Below are positions 36,146 to 44,239 of a stretch of DNA of 64,000 bases, in pieces. The notes under the pieces are model-generated. The model was not told the origin of the DNA and made no database searches. It saw only the letters and a program-made list of their open reading frames with translations. The first letter of the stretch is position 1. Each line of letters begins with the position of its first letter. The stretch is from Streptomyces sp. Ag109_O5-1 (lineage in GTDB: Bacteria > Actinomycetota > Actinomycetes > Streptomycetales > Streptomycetaceae). Location of the stretch: contig NZ_RKQF01000001.1 of the NCBI RefSeq assembly GCF_003814875.1, forward strand, positions 186,001 through 250,000, read 5' to 3'. The position numbers and the translations under genes were made by a program.

Positions 36146-38479
36146 TCAGCTGTGCATGCCCCGTCGGCGGCGCCATACCAGGGCCGCCCCAACCGCCAGT
36201 AGCGCTGCCGCGATGCCCGCGAGGGTGAGGGCTTCGGTGCCGGTGGCTGCCAGGCCGCCGCCTCCGCCTTGGTTCCCGCCGCCGCTCCCCTCCGGCGGAG
36301 TGGACGGCCCGGGTGTGCCGGGCGCCGGAGTGCTGTGGCCCGGGGACGGAGTGTGCGTCGGCGACGCGGACGGCTTGCCCGTGGAGGTGGCCGTCGGGGT
36401 CGGCGTCGGGGTGCCGCCGCCACCCGCGGACAGTTTGCCGCCGCCCAACAGGAGCAGCTGGGCGTTGTCCGCGCTGGTGGTCATCGCCCTCGCGGACGTC
36501 TTCGTGGAACGCGGCAGGTTGCGGTGCTGCACGGTGAACTGGGCCCGGGAGACGTTGCGTCTGGGCGCCTTGGAGAAGTCGACGCCACCCAGCACGCAGA
36601 CCTTCTGCCCGCACGGGTAGCTGTAGTCGCCCTGGGTGAAGGACTTGTAGTACGCCTCCCAGGTCTGGCGCGGGGTCCAGGTGCGGTTGGCGCCCCTCAG
36701 CGGCCACTTGGCCACGTTGTTGCTGTTGATGATCGACCGGTACTGGGTGGCCTGCTGCTGGTCCTGCTCGCGGACGTACTCGGCGGCGACCCGGGCGCTG
36801 TAGACGCGGCGCAGATCCGCGTACTGCGGAGTGGTGTTGATCTTCTGCTCGATGTCCGGGACGATGAACTGCCGTACCAGCGTCTGGTAGGTGAGGCGCT
36901 GGGCTGCCGACAGGACGCAGCTGTTCGGGGTCGGTGTCTTCACCGTCGCGGCAACGGAGTTGACCTGAAGCGGGGCGGCCAGGATGTAGAGGCCGTTGCT
37001 GTCGGCGCGGACCTGGGCGGGCTTCGGCACGATCCAGTTGCGCTCGACGGAGCCGCAGGGCAGGCCGGCACGCCGGATCGCGTCCATGAGCTGTTGTCCG
37101 ATGCCCTGGCGCGGGTCCAGGTCCTTGGCGAAGTCGTGCTTCATCTGGAGGTCGGCCTGGAGCAGCACACGGCCGGCGTCGGTCTTGCCGAAGGTGTGGT
37201 CCATGACGCGGTCGGGCTGGTCCGGGTTGAGGTTCACCCAGAACTTGTCCGGAGTCAGTGCCAGCCAGGTGAAGAAGGAGTCGGAGATGAGCTGCGCCTT
37301 CTCCTTGCCGCCGTAGCCCAGGCCCGCGGACTCGTCGACCTGCCGCGCGGAGTAGGCGTAGTCGAGGGCCTGGCCGCGAACGGGCTTACCGACATAGGAG
37401 AGTTGGAGGGTGGAGAAGTCGACGCCGCCGGGACCGTGGACCGCCTCGTCCGCGCCCTCCTCCTCGCTGATGAGCTGCTGCTCGGCGGCCATCTCGCCCG
37501 GTGTCTCCTCGGACCCGTCGATGACCTGGGAGGCCGCGCCCCCGGGCTCCTCCCCGGTGTTCAGGTTCGGGTCGGCCGCCGTGTACGGGCCGGGCTTGTA
37601 CTCCGGCTCGCCCTCGGTGATGTGCTCGTAGCTGACGACCCGGGGGCGGCCCTCGGAATCGTCGCCCGCCTGCTGGGCGAGTCTGTCGAGGTAGTTCTTG
37701 GTGGAGTTCTGCTTCTCTTCTCCGTTGACGTAGACGATCCGGGCGTCGCGACGCTGCGGGTCCGCGAGGAACTTCTCGTTGGCAAGGTTCTGCTTGGAGT
37801 CGTAGCCGCCGCCCGCCTTGAACTCGACGAACTGCTTGGTCTTGTAGTTGACGGCGTCGAACCGGCGGACCAGCGGTTTGCCGTCCTCGATCACCGGGTC
37901 GCCGTTCTCGTCCAGGACGGGGACGTCCTCCTGGCAGAGCCAGTCGGGCCCGATCAGTCCCAGATCGCCGACCGCCTTCTTCTCGAAGGCGTTGCCGCGC
38001 TTGTTGTTGTTGTTCGGCTGGATCCAGGCGTAGCGCAACCAGTCCGCGAAGGTGCTGTACTTGCGGGACTGTGCGTTCTTCCTCAGATAGTCCCGGTACT
38101 GGGCCAGGACCCGCTCACGGCTGTTCGCGGGGTACTTCTTGTACGGCTTGGTGATCGTGGCGAGGATCTTCGCCTGCTCGACCGGGTCGTCCGGCAGGGT
38201 GAGCCCGTCCAGGGCCTGCCGCGGAGCGGAGAAGCCGTAGGAGTCCCAGTCGTTCACACTGCGTTGGGTGATGCCCTCGTCCCAGGGCAGGGAGGTGGAC
38301 TCGTCGCCGTTCAGCTGGTACATCCGGTCGCAGCGCTTGCCTTTCGCCGCGTACGCGGTGCCCTGCAGGGACGCCAGGCCGGTGATGGTCAGGGCACCGG
38401 TGCAGGCGAGCGCGAGGGCGATGTTCCGCCACTGCCGTCGGCGGTGGGGTATCGGTGTCGGGTCGGTTCCGGTTGTCAC
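36146..38479 (-). CDS. Sortase-anchored (LAATG) surface protein with a PD-(D/E)XK nuclease-like core
   Basis: The 777-residue product starts at GTG 38479 with GGAGAA 5 bases upstream. A signal peptide (LALACTGALTITGLASLQGT then AYA) is followed by a large extracellular region. Residues about 160-225 carry GNAFEKKAVGDLGL (Glu166), RRFDAVNY (Asp208) and QFVEFKAG (Glu219-x-Lys221), the order and spacing of a PD-(D/E)XK active site; DARIVYVNGEE then fits the following core strand. A Pro/Thr/Ser wall-spanning region precedes the sorting signal LAATG (743-747), a hydrophobic helix and RRRRGMHS. LAXTG is the class E sortase signal of Streptomyces. The nuclease-fold reading is by motif only. Confidence 0.8.
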   Translation of the reverse strand: MTTGTDPTPIPHRRRQWRNIALALACTGALTITGLASLQGTAYAAKGKRCDRMYQLNGDESTSLPWDEGITQRSVNDWDSYGFSAPRQALDGLTLPDDPVEQAKILATITKPYKKYPANSRERVLAQYRDYLRKNAQSRKYSTFADWLRYAWIQPNNNNKRGNAFEKKAVGDLGLIGPDWLCQEDVPVLDENGDPVIEDGKPLVRRFDAVNYKTKQFVEFKAGGGYDSKQNLANEKFLADPQRRDARIVYVNGEEKQNSTKNYLDRLAQQAGDDSEGRPRVVSYEHITEGEPEYKPGPYTAADPNLNTGEEPGGAASQVIDGSEETPGEMAAEQQLISEEEGADEAVHGPGGVDFSTLQLSYVGKPVRGQALDYAYSARQVDESAGLGYGGKEKAQLISDSFFTWLALTPDKFWVNLNPDQPDRVMDHTFGKTDAGRVLLQADLQMKHDFAKDLDPRQGIGQQLMDAIRRAGLPCGSVERNWIVPKPAQVRADSNGLYILAAPLQVNSVAATVKTPTPNSCVLSAAQRLTYQTLVRQFIVPDIEQKINTTPQYADLRRVYSARVAAEYVREQDQQQATQYRSIINSNNVAKWPLRGANRTWTPRQTWEAYYKSFTQGDYSYPCGQKVCVLGGVDFSKAPRRNVSRAQFTVQHRNLPRSTKTSARAMTTSADNAQLLLLGGGKLSAGGGGTPTPTPTATSTGKPSASPTHTPSPGHSTPAPGTPGPSTPPEGSGGGNQGGGGGLAATGTEALTLAGIAAALLAVGAALVWRRRRGMHS

Positions 38480-38678
38480 GTGAGTTCTCCAACGGAGCCC
38501 CGTTGGTGGCTGGTTCGCGGCGCCAGGGGCCCCCGTGACATGTGTGGCGCCGCCAAGAGCCACAGAGTAGGAACTCCGCAACAACGACGTCTCGTAGTTG
38601 CTCGGCCTGTCACACGCCGACCCCACTTGCTCACAGGATCCTTACAGCTCCTGGCAGTTCACCCCTTACGCTCGCCCC

Positions 38679-39206
38679 ATGAACCCGATCGACACGCCCG
38701 AGTGGGCCGACAACCCCCGGCTGAACACCTGGCTTGCCGCACAGCGGGAGGCCTTTCCTCTGTGGGCCGAGGAGCACGGGGGCGGCTGGGACTTCACGAT
38801 CGACTCCCTCGACCGGCTCGAAGCGCTGCTCCGCGAGCGGTTCGCCACCTGGGAGGAGGCGAGGGCAGCCGCCGAAGGACCGCTGCTGTCGGTCGCGGCC
38901 TGGTACCTCGGGGAGACACTGATCCGCAGCTCCGGTGCCGAGTGGCGCTGCGTCCCCACGGAGCCGCCCGCGGATCTCCCTACGGGCGGAAAGCCGATCC
39001 TGATCATTCCGCTGGAGACGATGACCGACCGGGAGCTTGCGGCACTTGAGCGGGAGGCGAAGCGCGGCGACGATCCCCGGCCCTACGTGGAGCCGGCCGG
39101 AGAGCTCAGTTCGATGTTCGCCGTCGGTCCTGACCACAGGCTGCGCGACGCACTCGAATGGTTCGAGGACTTCGCTCAGTGGCGCGTCGGGGTCGCCCGC
39201 CGCTGA
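38679..39206 (+). CDS. Hypothetical protein divergent from the wall-anchored protein
   Basis: The 175-residue acidic soluble protein (WAEEHGGGWDFTIDSLDRLE; LLSVAAWYLGETLIRSSGAE; RLRDALEWFEDFAQWRV) starts at ATG 38679; no Shine-Dalgarno is evident, and TTACGCT lies 6 bases ahead, so it could be leaderless. Its size, acidity and position beside a putative surface nuclease recall immunity-type proteins, but that is speculation; I know no matching family. Confidence 0.65.
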   Translation: MNPIDTPEWADNPRLNTWLAAQREAFPLWAEEHGGGWDFTIDSLDRLEALLRERFATWEEARAAAEGPLLSVAAWYLGETLIRSSGAEWRCVPTEPPADLPTGGKPILIIPLETMTDRELAALEREAKRGDDPRPYVEPAGELSSMFAVGPDHRLRDALEWFEDFAQWRVGVARR

Positions 39207-39481
39207 GCCTGCCGACGTGATGCCGTGGAGGCCGACAAGCTGTGACTGCCGCAGCAGGCCGGTCCTAGGAGGTACCCGCAACGGGCGAAGCGACCGCGGA
39301 ACGACGGGCGTTTCGCGCACATCCTCGACGACTTCGCTCCGCACCGACGGCGCCGCTGTGCGCAGCGCCCCTTCGCGGGATCGGTGACGATCCTGCTCCC
39401 ATCGCGGTAGAGGACGTAGTTGGGGTCTGCCGGTTTTCGAGGTCCTGTCCGAGCGCGACCGGACGTGCGCCGCGGAACGAG

Positions 39482-39940
39482 CTATGCACCCTCGCCGTCC
39501 CCGCGCAGGGAACGGATCATGCTCTGCATGATCCGGAACGCGTCCGACCGCTCGGTCTCGGTCAGGCCGGCCAGCATTCTGGCCTCGACGGACCGGACGG
39601 CTGCGCTCGCCTTCTCGAGGCTTCGTCGGCCGCGAGGCGTGAGCCGCGTGGGAAGCGCCTTCCCGACGGGTGCCTCCGCGGGCCTGGCCACGTAGCCCTC
39701 TCGTTCCAGGGCTTGGAGCAGCACGTTCATCGTCTGCCGTGTCACGAACGCGCCCCGCGCGAGCTCGGAGTTCGACAAGCCCGGCCGTTGCGCCAGCAAC
39801 TCGAGGCAGGAGTAGTGCGTCACGCTCATCCCGAGCGGCCGCAGCACTTCCTCCATGGCCGCGCGGAGGGCGCTCGACGCTTCTTTGAGCAGGTAGCCCA
39901 GTGACGTCTCCAGGTCGACGCCGACACGTTCTTGACTCAT
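39482..39940 (-). CDS. MarR-family regulator 1
   Basis: A 152-residue winged-helix repressor: SVTHYSCLELLAQRPGLSNS then ELARGAFVTRQTMNVLLQAL is the DNA-binding part, RLTPRGRRSLEKASAAVRSV follows the wing. It is divergent from a VOC-family gene with two identical-type palindromes between; the first overlaps its own start codon, so it is likely autorepressed. Confidence 0.9.
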   Translation of the reverse strand: MSQERVGVDLETSLGYLLKEASSALRAAMEEVLRPLGMSVTHYSCLELLAQRPGLSNSELARGAFVTRQTMNVLLQALEREGYVARPAEAPVGKALPTRLTPRGRRSLEKASAAVRSVEARMLAGLTETERSDAFRIMQSMIRSLRGDGEGA

Positions 39941-39955
39941 GTCAGCATTCTGACA
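39940..39955. promoter_or_regulatory. MarR operator site 1
   Basis: TGTCAGCATTCTGACA: 6-bp arms, 4-bp centre, overlapping the start codon of the MarR gene. Confidence 0.75.
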
Positions 39956-39967
39956 TAGCTTGCCGCA

Positions 39968-39983
39968 TGTCAGAAAACTGACA
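39968..39983. promoter_or_regulatory. MarR operator site 2
   Basis: TGTCAGAAAACTGACA: the same arms as site 1 with a different centre, 28 bp away centre to centre (nearly three helical turns, so both sites face nearly the same side). It lies 20 bp before the VOC gene start. Confidence 0.75.
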
Positions 39984-40003
39984 CGGAAAGAAGGAGCGCC
40001 ACC

Positions 40004-40372
40004 ATGCCCGCCACCGGCCCCGACTTCGTCTCGCTCCAAGTGCGCGACCTCGACGCTTCGCAGGCGTTCTACGAGCAGTACCTGGGCCTCGTCCGCTCGC
40101 CGGCCGGACCTCCGCACGCCGTCGTCTTCGAGACGAAGCCGATCGCGTTCGCACTCCGCGACGTCATTCCCGGCACCGACCTCGCATCCGTCGCCCAGCC
40201 CGGCATCGGTGTCGCGATCTGGCTCCACGCCACCGACGTCCAGGCCATCCACGACGCGCTCGCCGCCGACGGTCACACCATCGTCTCCGCACCGATCGAC
40301 GGCCCCTTCGGCCGGACCTTCACCTTCGCCGACCCCGACGGCTACCAGGTCACACTCCACGACCGCGGCTGA
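40004..40372 (+). CDS. VOC-superfamily (glyoxalase/bleomycin-resistance-like) protein
   Basis: A 122-residue protein with two beta-alpha-beta-beta-beta modules: FVSLQVRDLDASQAFYEQYL then LGL, and RTFTFADPDGYQVTLHD. GAAGGAG precedes the ATG by 8 bases. The family includes metal-dependent glyoxalases, dioxygenases and drug-binding resistance proteins. Under control of the divergent MarR protein by the twin operators (inference), which suggests response to a small toxic ligand. Confidence 0.85.
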   Translation: MPATGPDFVSLQVRDLDASQAFYEQYLGLVRSPAGPPHAVVFETKPIAFALRDVIPGTDLASVAQPGIGVAIWLHATDVQAIHDALAADGHTIVSAPIDGPFGRTFTFADPDGYQVTLHDRG

Positions 40373-40409
40373 GCAGCCGAACGCCACCGGACGAAATTCA
40401 GCGGTGGCG

Positions 40410-40590
40410 CCCCGGGTCGGCGCACGCGCGGTGATGCGGGCGTTGAAGAGTGTCGTCATCGACCGGATGTCGATCGCCCGGATCGCCGCCGCGCTCGGAG
40501 TTTCCTGGCCTACCGTCATTGACGCCGTCCTGGCGAGGGAACCCCGGACGACGTCCTGTCCAACCTTCAGCATCAACGGACCCGTTCCTT
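40410..40590 (+). pseudogene. ISL3-type transposase fragment
   Basis: RVGARAVMRALKSVVIDRMS then IARIAAALGVSWPTVIDAVL is the helix-turn-helix segment of ISL3-family transposases (R-x-T/G-x-R-x-M/V-M..RMSIARIAxxLGVSW). Neither the zinc-finger N-terminus nor the DDE domain is present. Confidence 0.6.
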
Positions 40591-40763
40591 CCTGGCACGT
40601 GTCCTGTGAAAGGTCCCGGCAGAGGCGCCGCCGCACGCGCCGGTAGGCGATGAGCCAGGTGGCGAGGCCGAGAAGGGCTTCGTGGATGTCGTCGCGTCGT
40701 TCCCAGCGGATGTGCAGGCGGCGGTGGCCGCGTGCAGCCGGAGAGGGGCGGTGTTCGCCTTGA
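40591..40763 (-). pseudogene. IS5-type transposase C-terminal fragment
   Basis: Read on the minus strand: RGHRRLHIRWERRDDIHEAL then LGLATWLIAYRRVRRRL, the typical end of Streptomyces IS5-family transposases. It lies head-on against the ISL3 fragment and directly behind the amidohydrolase stop codon. Confidence 0.65.
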
Positions 40764-41738
40764 TCAGAGTTCGAGGCCGTAGAGCGCTGCCGCGTTGGCG
40801 GAGGAGAACTTGTGTCGGTCCTCGTCGGAAGCGAAGTGCGCGAGGAATGAGTTGATCTCGTCCTGGGTCGGGTGCTGGAACGGGTAGTCGGTGGAGAAGA
40901 TCAGCCGGTCGATCGTGGTCACCGCAAGGGCGTGCTGGAGCAGTGCCGGGTTGAGCATGCCGGAGGCGGTGATGTGGAAGTTCGTCCGGATGTAGTGCGA
41001 GACGGACCGTTGCAGGTCGGCGACGCGGGAGAGGCTGTCGGCCCGGTCGAGCCAGAACAGCAGCATCTCGCCCCAGTGGCCGAGCACGATCTGCAGTGCG
41101 GGGTGTCGGTCGAATGTGCCGCGCAGGATGAGCCGGAGCGCAGCGGTCGCGGTGTCGAGGTGCCAGCCCCACCCGAAGGTGGCCAGGGCGAGATCGGTCA
41201 ACTCGCCGAAGCCCCGGTAGGAGGCGTCGCGCACCGCGTCCGAGGGGATCTGCGGGTGGATGAAGACCGGCTGGCCGAGCTCCGCCGCAGCGGCGAAGAA
41301 CTCGTCGTAGGCCGGGTCGTCGAGGAAGCGGTCGCCGGCGCGACCGTAGACCATCGTGCCGACGTGGCCCAGGCTCTTGGCTCGCACGAGCTCGTCGACG
41401 ATGTGCTCCGGAGAGGACATGGGCAGGGTCGAGAGCGCCCGGAACCGTGTCGGATTCCTGTCGACGGCCGCGATGGCCGTGTCGTTCGCGGCGCGGCTGA
41501 GGTCCCGGGCCTGCCCCGGGGAGAGCGGGTGGGTTCCGGGCGGAGTCAGGGCGAGGATCGAGATGTCGATGCCTTGGGCGTCCATCGTGGCGATCCGATC
41601 CCCGCCCAGGTCCTCCAGACGCTGTCGGTGGTCGCCCATCTCGTTGAAGGCGAGGCTCTCGTCCGGCCGCGGCAGGGCCTTGAGTGCGGTGGTGAGGTCC
41701 GGAGTGACCCAGTGCTCTTCGATGGCGATGAGGGTCAT
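40764..41738 (-). CDS. Amidohydrolase-2 family decarboxylase/hydrolase (gamma-resorcylate decarboxylase-like)
   Basis: This 324-residue TIM-barrel enzyme has metal-site residues in MTLIAIEEHWVTP (Glu, His), VFIHPQIP (His), VLGHWGE (His) and STDYPFQ (Asp), the pattern of the ACMSD/gamma-resorcylate decarboxylase group, which decarboxylates hydroxybenzoates without oxygen. GAAGGGCGAAG lies before ATG 41738. Divergent from a second MarR regulator, which typically senses phenolic acids, in line with this role. Substrate not provable from sequence. Confidence 0.85.
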   Translation of the reverse strand: MTLIAIEEHWVTPDLTTALKALPRPDESLAFNEMGDHRQRLEDLGGDRIATMDAQGIDISILALTPPGTHPLSPGQARDLSRAANDTAIAAVDRNPTRFRALSTLPMSSPEHIVDELVRAKSLGHVGTMVYGRAGDRFLDDPAYDEFFAAAAELGQPVFIHPQIPSDAVRDASYRGFGELTDLALATFGWGWHLDTATAALRLILRGTFDRHPALQIVLGHWGEMLLFWLDRADSLSRVADLQRSVSHYIRTNFHITASGMLNPALLQHALAVTTIDRLIFSTDYPFQHPTQDEINSFLAHFASDEDRHKFSSANAAALYGLEL

Positions 41739-41795
41739 GGTCTTCGCCCTTCGGTCGGTCGGGCGGCACGGCCGGCAGCTTCGTTCCGGCAATGC

Positions 41796-41809
41796 CTGTC
41801 AATTGACAG
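41796..41809. promoter_or_regulatory. MarR operator overlapping a TTGACA -35 box
   Basis: CTGTCAATTGACAG is a perfect 14-bp palindrome. Its right arm provides TTGACA (41804-41809), a consensus -35 for the rightward MarR gene, with ACTAAA/TAAAGT 17-19 bp downstream as -10 candidate. A binding protein would exclude RNA polymerase. Confidence 0.7.
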
Positions 41810-41835
41810 CCAAGCTAGCGCACGGACTAAAGTAG

Positions 41836-41849
41836 CTGTCAACTGATAA
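41836..41849. promoter_or_regulatory. Second, degenerate MarR operator
   Basis: CTGTCAACTGATAA repeats the palindrome at 41796 with a few mismatches, 40 bp away centre to centre and 31 bp before the MarR start. Confidence 0.5.
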
Positions 41850-41879
41850 CAATCGGGGCGGTGACGGAGGCTCGGACAG

Positions 41880-42326
41880 ATGAATGAGGAGCAGACTGCG
41901 AGGCTGTTCGAACTCGCCGACCTGATCCTGGCGGTGGGCCGCCACATCGGGGCGTCGAAGGAGAGCGAAGTCGAGTCGGGAACGCCGCTGGAGGGAGCGG
42001 TGATGCGCTATATCGACCGCCACCCGGGCACGACGGCCGGTGAGGCCGCCGAGGCCACCCAGCTGATCTCGAGCAACTTCGCCCGGGCGGTGCGGCGCCT
42101 GGAGCAGGCAGGCCTGGTCCGGCGTGACGCGGATCAGCACGATGGGCGGCGGGTGCTCCTCTTTCCCACCGAGAAGGCACAGGAAAACCTGCAACGGCTG
42201 CGCGCGGTCTGGAGCCGCCTCCTCGAAGAAGCCGTGACTGATTCCGACGAGATCGACACCGTGATCTCAACCCTGCGGACCATCGAGACCCGGCTGGTCG
42301 CCCGAACGCGCCCCGAGGGCCGATAG
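41880..42326 (+). CDS. MarR-family regulator 2
   Basis: A 148-residue winged-helix regulator: VMRYIDRHPGTTAGEAAEAT, then QLISSNFARAVRRLEQAGLV and RRDADQHDGRRVLLFPTEKA (wing with the conserved D-x-D/R-R). It faces the amidohydrolase gene across about 140 bp holding two operators. Likely represses both and is released by the enzyme's phenolic substrate (inference). Confidence 0.9.
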   Translation: MNEEQTARLFELADLILAVGRHIGASKESEVESGTPLEGAVMRYIDRHPGTTAGEAAEATQLISSNFARAVRRLEQAGLVRRDADQHDGRRVLLFPTEKAQENLQRLRAVWSRLLEEAVTDSDEIDTVISTLRTIETRLVARTRPEGR

Positions 42327-42544
42327 GGAGATCCGGCGATCCCGGCCCATCCGATCGGCTGGTGCGCTGCTGCATCGAGCCGAGGGATCCGCTACGAAGA
42401 ACGCACTGCCGATACCAGAAGGATCTACTCATGGCGTGATCGTCGCCATAGGCAGGAATGACGGGTATCGAGCAGACAGGTCTGGTTGTGGAACTCTCCG
42501 ATCCGACACTGGCCCCTGCCGCGAGCGCCAGAACAGGCTGCCCG

Positions 42545-43618
42545 TCAGTCGAGGGCGTCTATGAGGGCTTTGGTCACTTCCTCAGTCGTCGCGGTGCCAC
42601 CGACGTCGCGGGTCCGGATGCCGGCGGCGGTCGTCTTCTCGATGGCCCTCTCCAGCCGGGCCGCCTGGTCGGGCAGGCCGAGGTGGTCCAGCATCAGGGC
42701 CGCGCTGCCGACCGCGCCGATCGGGTCGGCGAGGCCCTGGCCCGCGATGTCCGGCGCTGAGCCGTGCACCGGCTCGAACATGCCCGGGAAGCGGCGCTCG
42801 GGGTTGAGATCGGCGCTGGCGGCGAGGCCGGGGCGCTGCCGAGATCGGAGAGAATGTCCCGCGTTGAGGTTCGAGGCGACGACGACCGACAGGTCCTCGG
42901 GGCGCAGTACGAACTTGGCGGACATGAGGTCGACCAGCACGCTCTCGGTCTCCGCGTCCGGATAGTCGGGGGCGACCCGCTTGAGGACGTCGTCCCACAG
43001 GACCATGCCGTACTGCTGGGCGTTGCTCTTCGTCACGGACGACACCTTGCGCCGGGTCCTGGTGCGGGCCAGGTCGAAGGCGAAGCGCATGATGCGTTCG
43101 CAGCCGACCTCGGTGAACAGGGCCGACTGGACGGCGACTTCGCCGCCCTGGCCGCGTGCGGAGAGGTTGCGGCCGCCGAGGCCCGCGTACTCGCCCTCGC
43201 TGTTCTCGCGGACGACGACCCAGTCGAGGGCGGTGTCGTCGGCCTTGCGGAGGGGGCTGGTGACGCCCGGCAGGAAGTGGACGGGGCGGACGTTGGCCCA
43301 CTGGTCGAAGTTCTGGCAGATCCGCAGGCGCAGTCCCCACAGGCTGATGTGGTCGGGGACGGTGGGCCAGCCGACCGCGCCGAAGTAGATGGCGTCGCAG
43401 TCCTTGAGGCGGTCGAGTCCGTCCTCGTCCATCATTTTCCCGGTGCGCTCGTAGTACTCGCAGCCCCAGGGGAACTCCTCCCAGGCGAAGGCGAACGCCC
43501 GGCCGGAGTCCGCGGCCAGCGCGTCCAGGACGGCACGCCCGGCGGCGACGACCTCCTTGCCCACGCCGTCGGCGGACCGAACGTCGCGCTGCGTCGCCTG
43601 CCCGCCCGGCCAACCCAT
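42545..43618 (-). pseudogene. Tartrate dehydrogenase-like (beta-decarboxylating dehydrogenase), active-site loop scrambled
   Basis: The frame is open for 357 residues and matches tartrate/3-isopropylmalate dehydrogenases (ADGVGKEVVAAGRAVLDALA; WVVVRENSEGEYAGLGGR; SVTKSNAQQYGMVLWDDV; LNPERRFPGMFEPVHGSAPD). Near 42840-42880 the expected metal-binding loop GDILSDLG is replaced by GHSLRSRQ; the correct residues (DILSDLGSAP) are present in the neighbouring frame, so two compensating indels flank it. The N-terminal IPxDG motif is also distorted (VRSADG). Without the Asp pair the protein should not bind Mg/Mn or turn over. Either a decayed gene or two local sequencing errors. Confidence 0.75.
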
Positions 43619-43723
43619 TCCGGCCTTCCCACGGCACAGGTTCAGCAGCTGAAAGCCGTGCAGCACACACAAGAACGCAAGACAGGGGCGGACAGGAACT
43701 CCCCTGCCCGCCCCTCGCCGTCG

Positions 43724-44137
43724 TTACGAGAGCGGCATGACCTTGCGGTAGGCGAACACCACGACGACCGCGACCGCGACGTGCATCAGGAGAAGCGCGC
43801 CGACGCCGATCGCGCCGCCGTTGCCGTAGAGGAGGAAGTCGGGCACGAAGGACACCACCACGACGACCGGCACCAGCCAGCGCACCAGGGCCTCGGGGTC
43901 CTTCGACACCTTGCGCACGATGGCCCAGCCGAGCGCGCCTGTCAGGGTGCCGACCGCCGTGAGGAAGATGTACGACCCGGCCTTCAGCGGCTGGAAGCCG
44001 TCCGGGGCGCCGGCGGCGAGGGCGATGAGCGAGATGACCGTGTTGGCGATCGAGGCCACCACGATCGCGGCGATGACTCCTCCCGCCACGACGAGCGGGC
44101 CACGGCGGACGGCGACTGCCTCACAGATAACGGACAC
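43724..44137 (-). CDS. DUF6069-like four-helix membrane protein
   Basis: The 137-residue product starts at GTG 44137 behind GGAG. Four hydrophobic helices (PLVVAGGVIAAIVVASIANT; AGSYIFLTAVGTLTGALGWA; LVRWLVPVVVVVSFVPDFLL; GVGALLLMHVAVAVVVVFAY) match the small DUF6069 membrane family as I recall it. Two tandem palindromes lie 48-100 bp upstream. These genes often accompany MarR/TetR regulators; none is intact next to this one. Confidence 0.75.
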   Translation of the reverse strand: MSVICEAVAVRRGPLVVAGGVIAAIVVASIANTVISLIALAAGAPDGFQPLKAGSYIFLTAVGTLTGALGWAIVRKVSKDPEALVRWLVPVVVVVSFVPDFLLYGNGGAIGVGALLLMHVAVAVVVVFAYRKVMPLS

Positions 44138-44184
44138 AACAACTCCAGGGGGATGGCACTGCGAACACACCCGGCCAGGGTGCG

Positions 44185-44198
44185 TTTGAAACCTCAAG
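44185..44198. promoter_or_regulatory. Tandem operator site A (TTGA-N4-TCAA)
   Basis: TTTGAAACCTCAAG, an interrupted palindrome upstream of the DUF6069-like gene, nearly identical to the site at 44223. Confidence 0.55.
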
Positions 44199-44222
44199 CA
44201 GTGCCCAGTGTTGCCCAGCCCA

Positions 44223-44236
44223 TTTGAAGTCTCAAG
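44223..44236. promoter_or_regulatory. Tandem operator site B (TTGA-N4-TCAA)
   Basis: TTTGAAGTCTCAAG, the same orientation as site A, 38 bp apart. The pair suggests a MarR-type dimer operator; the regulator is not in the window as an intact neighbour. Confidence 0.55.
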
Positions 44237-44239
44237 CTT

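Noticed and set aside
36269..38660. Rightward open frame of about 900 codons opposite the wall-anchored protein
   Set aside because: Antisense shadow caused by GC-rich third positions; no domain-like sequence until the 175-residue gene at 38679.
42545..43618. Reading the tartrate-dehydrogenase frame as an intact enzyme
   Set aside because: The frame is open, but the GDxxSD metal loop and the N-terminal motif are scrambled, with the right residues in the neighbouring frame.
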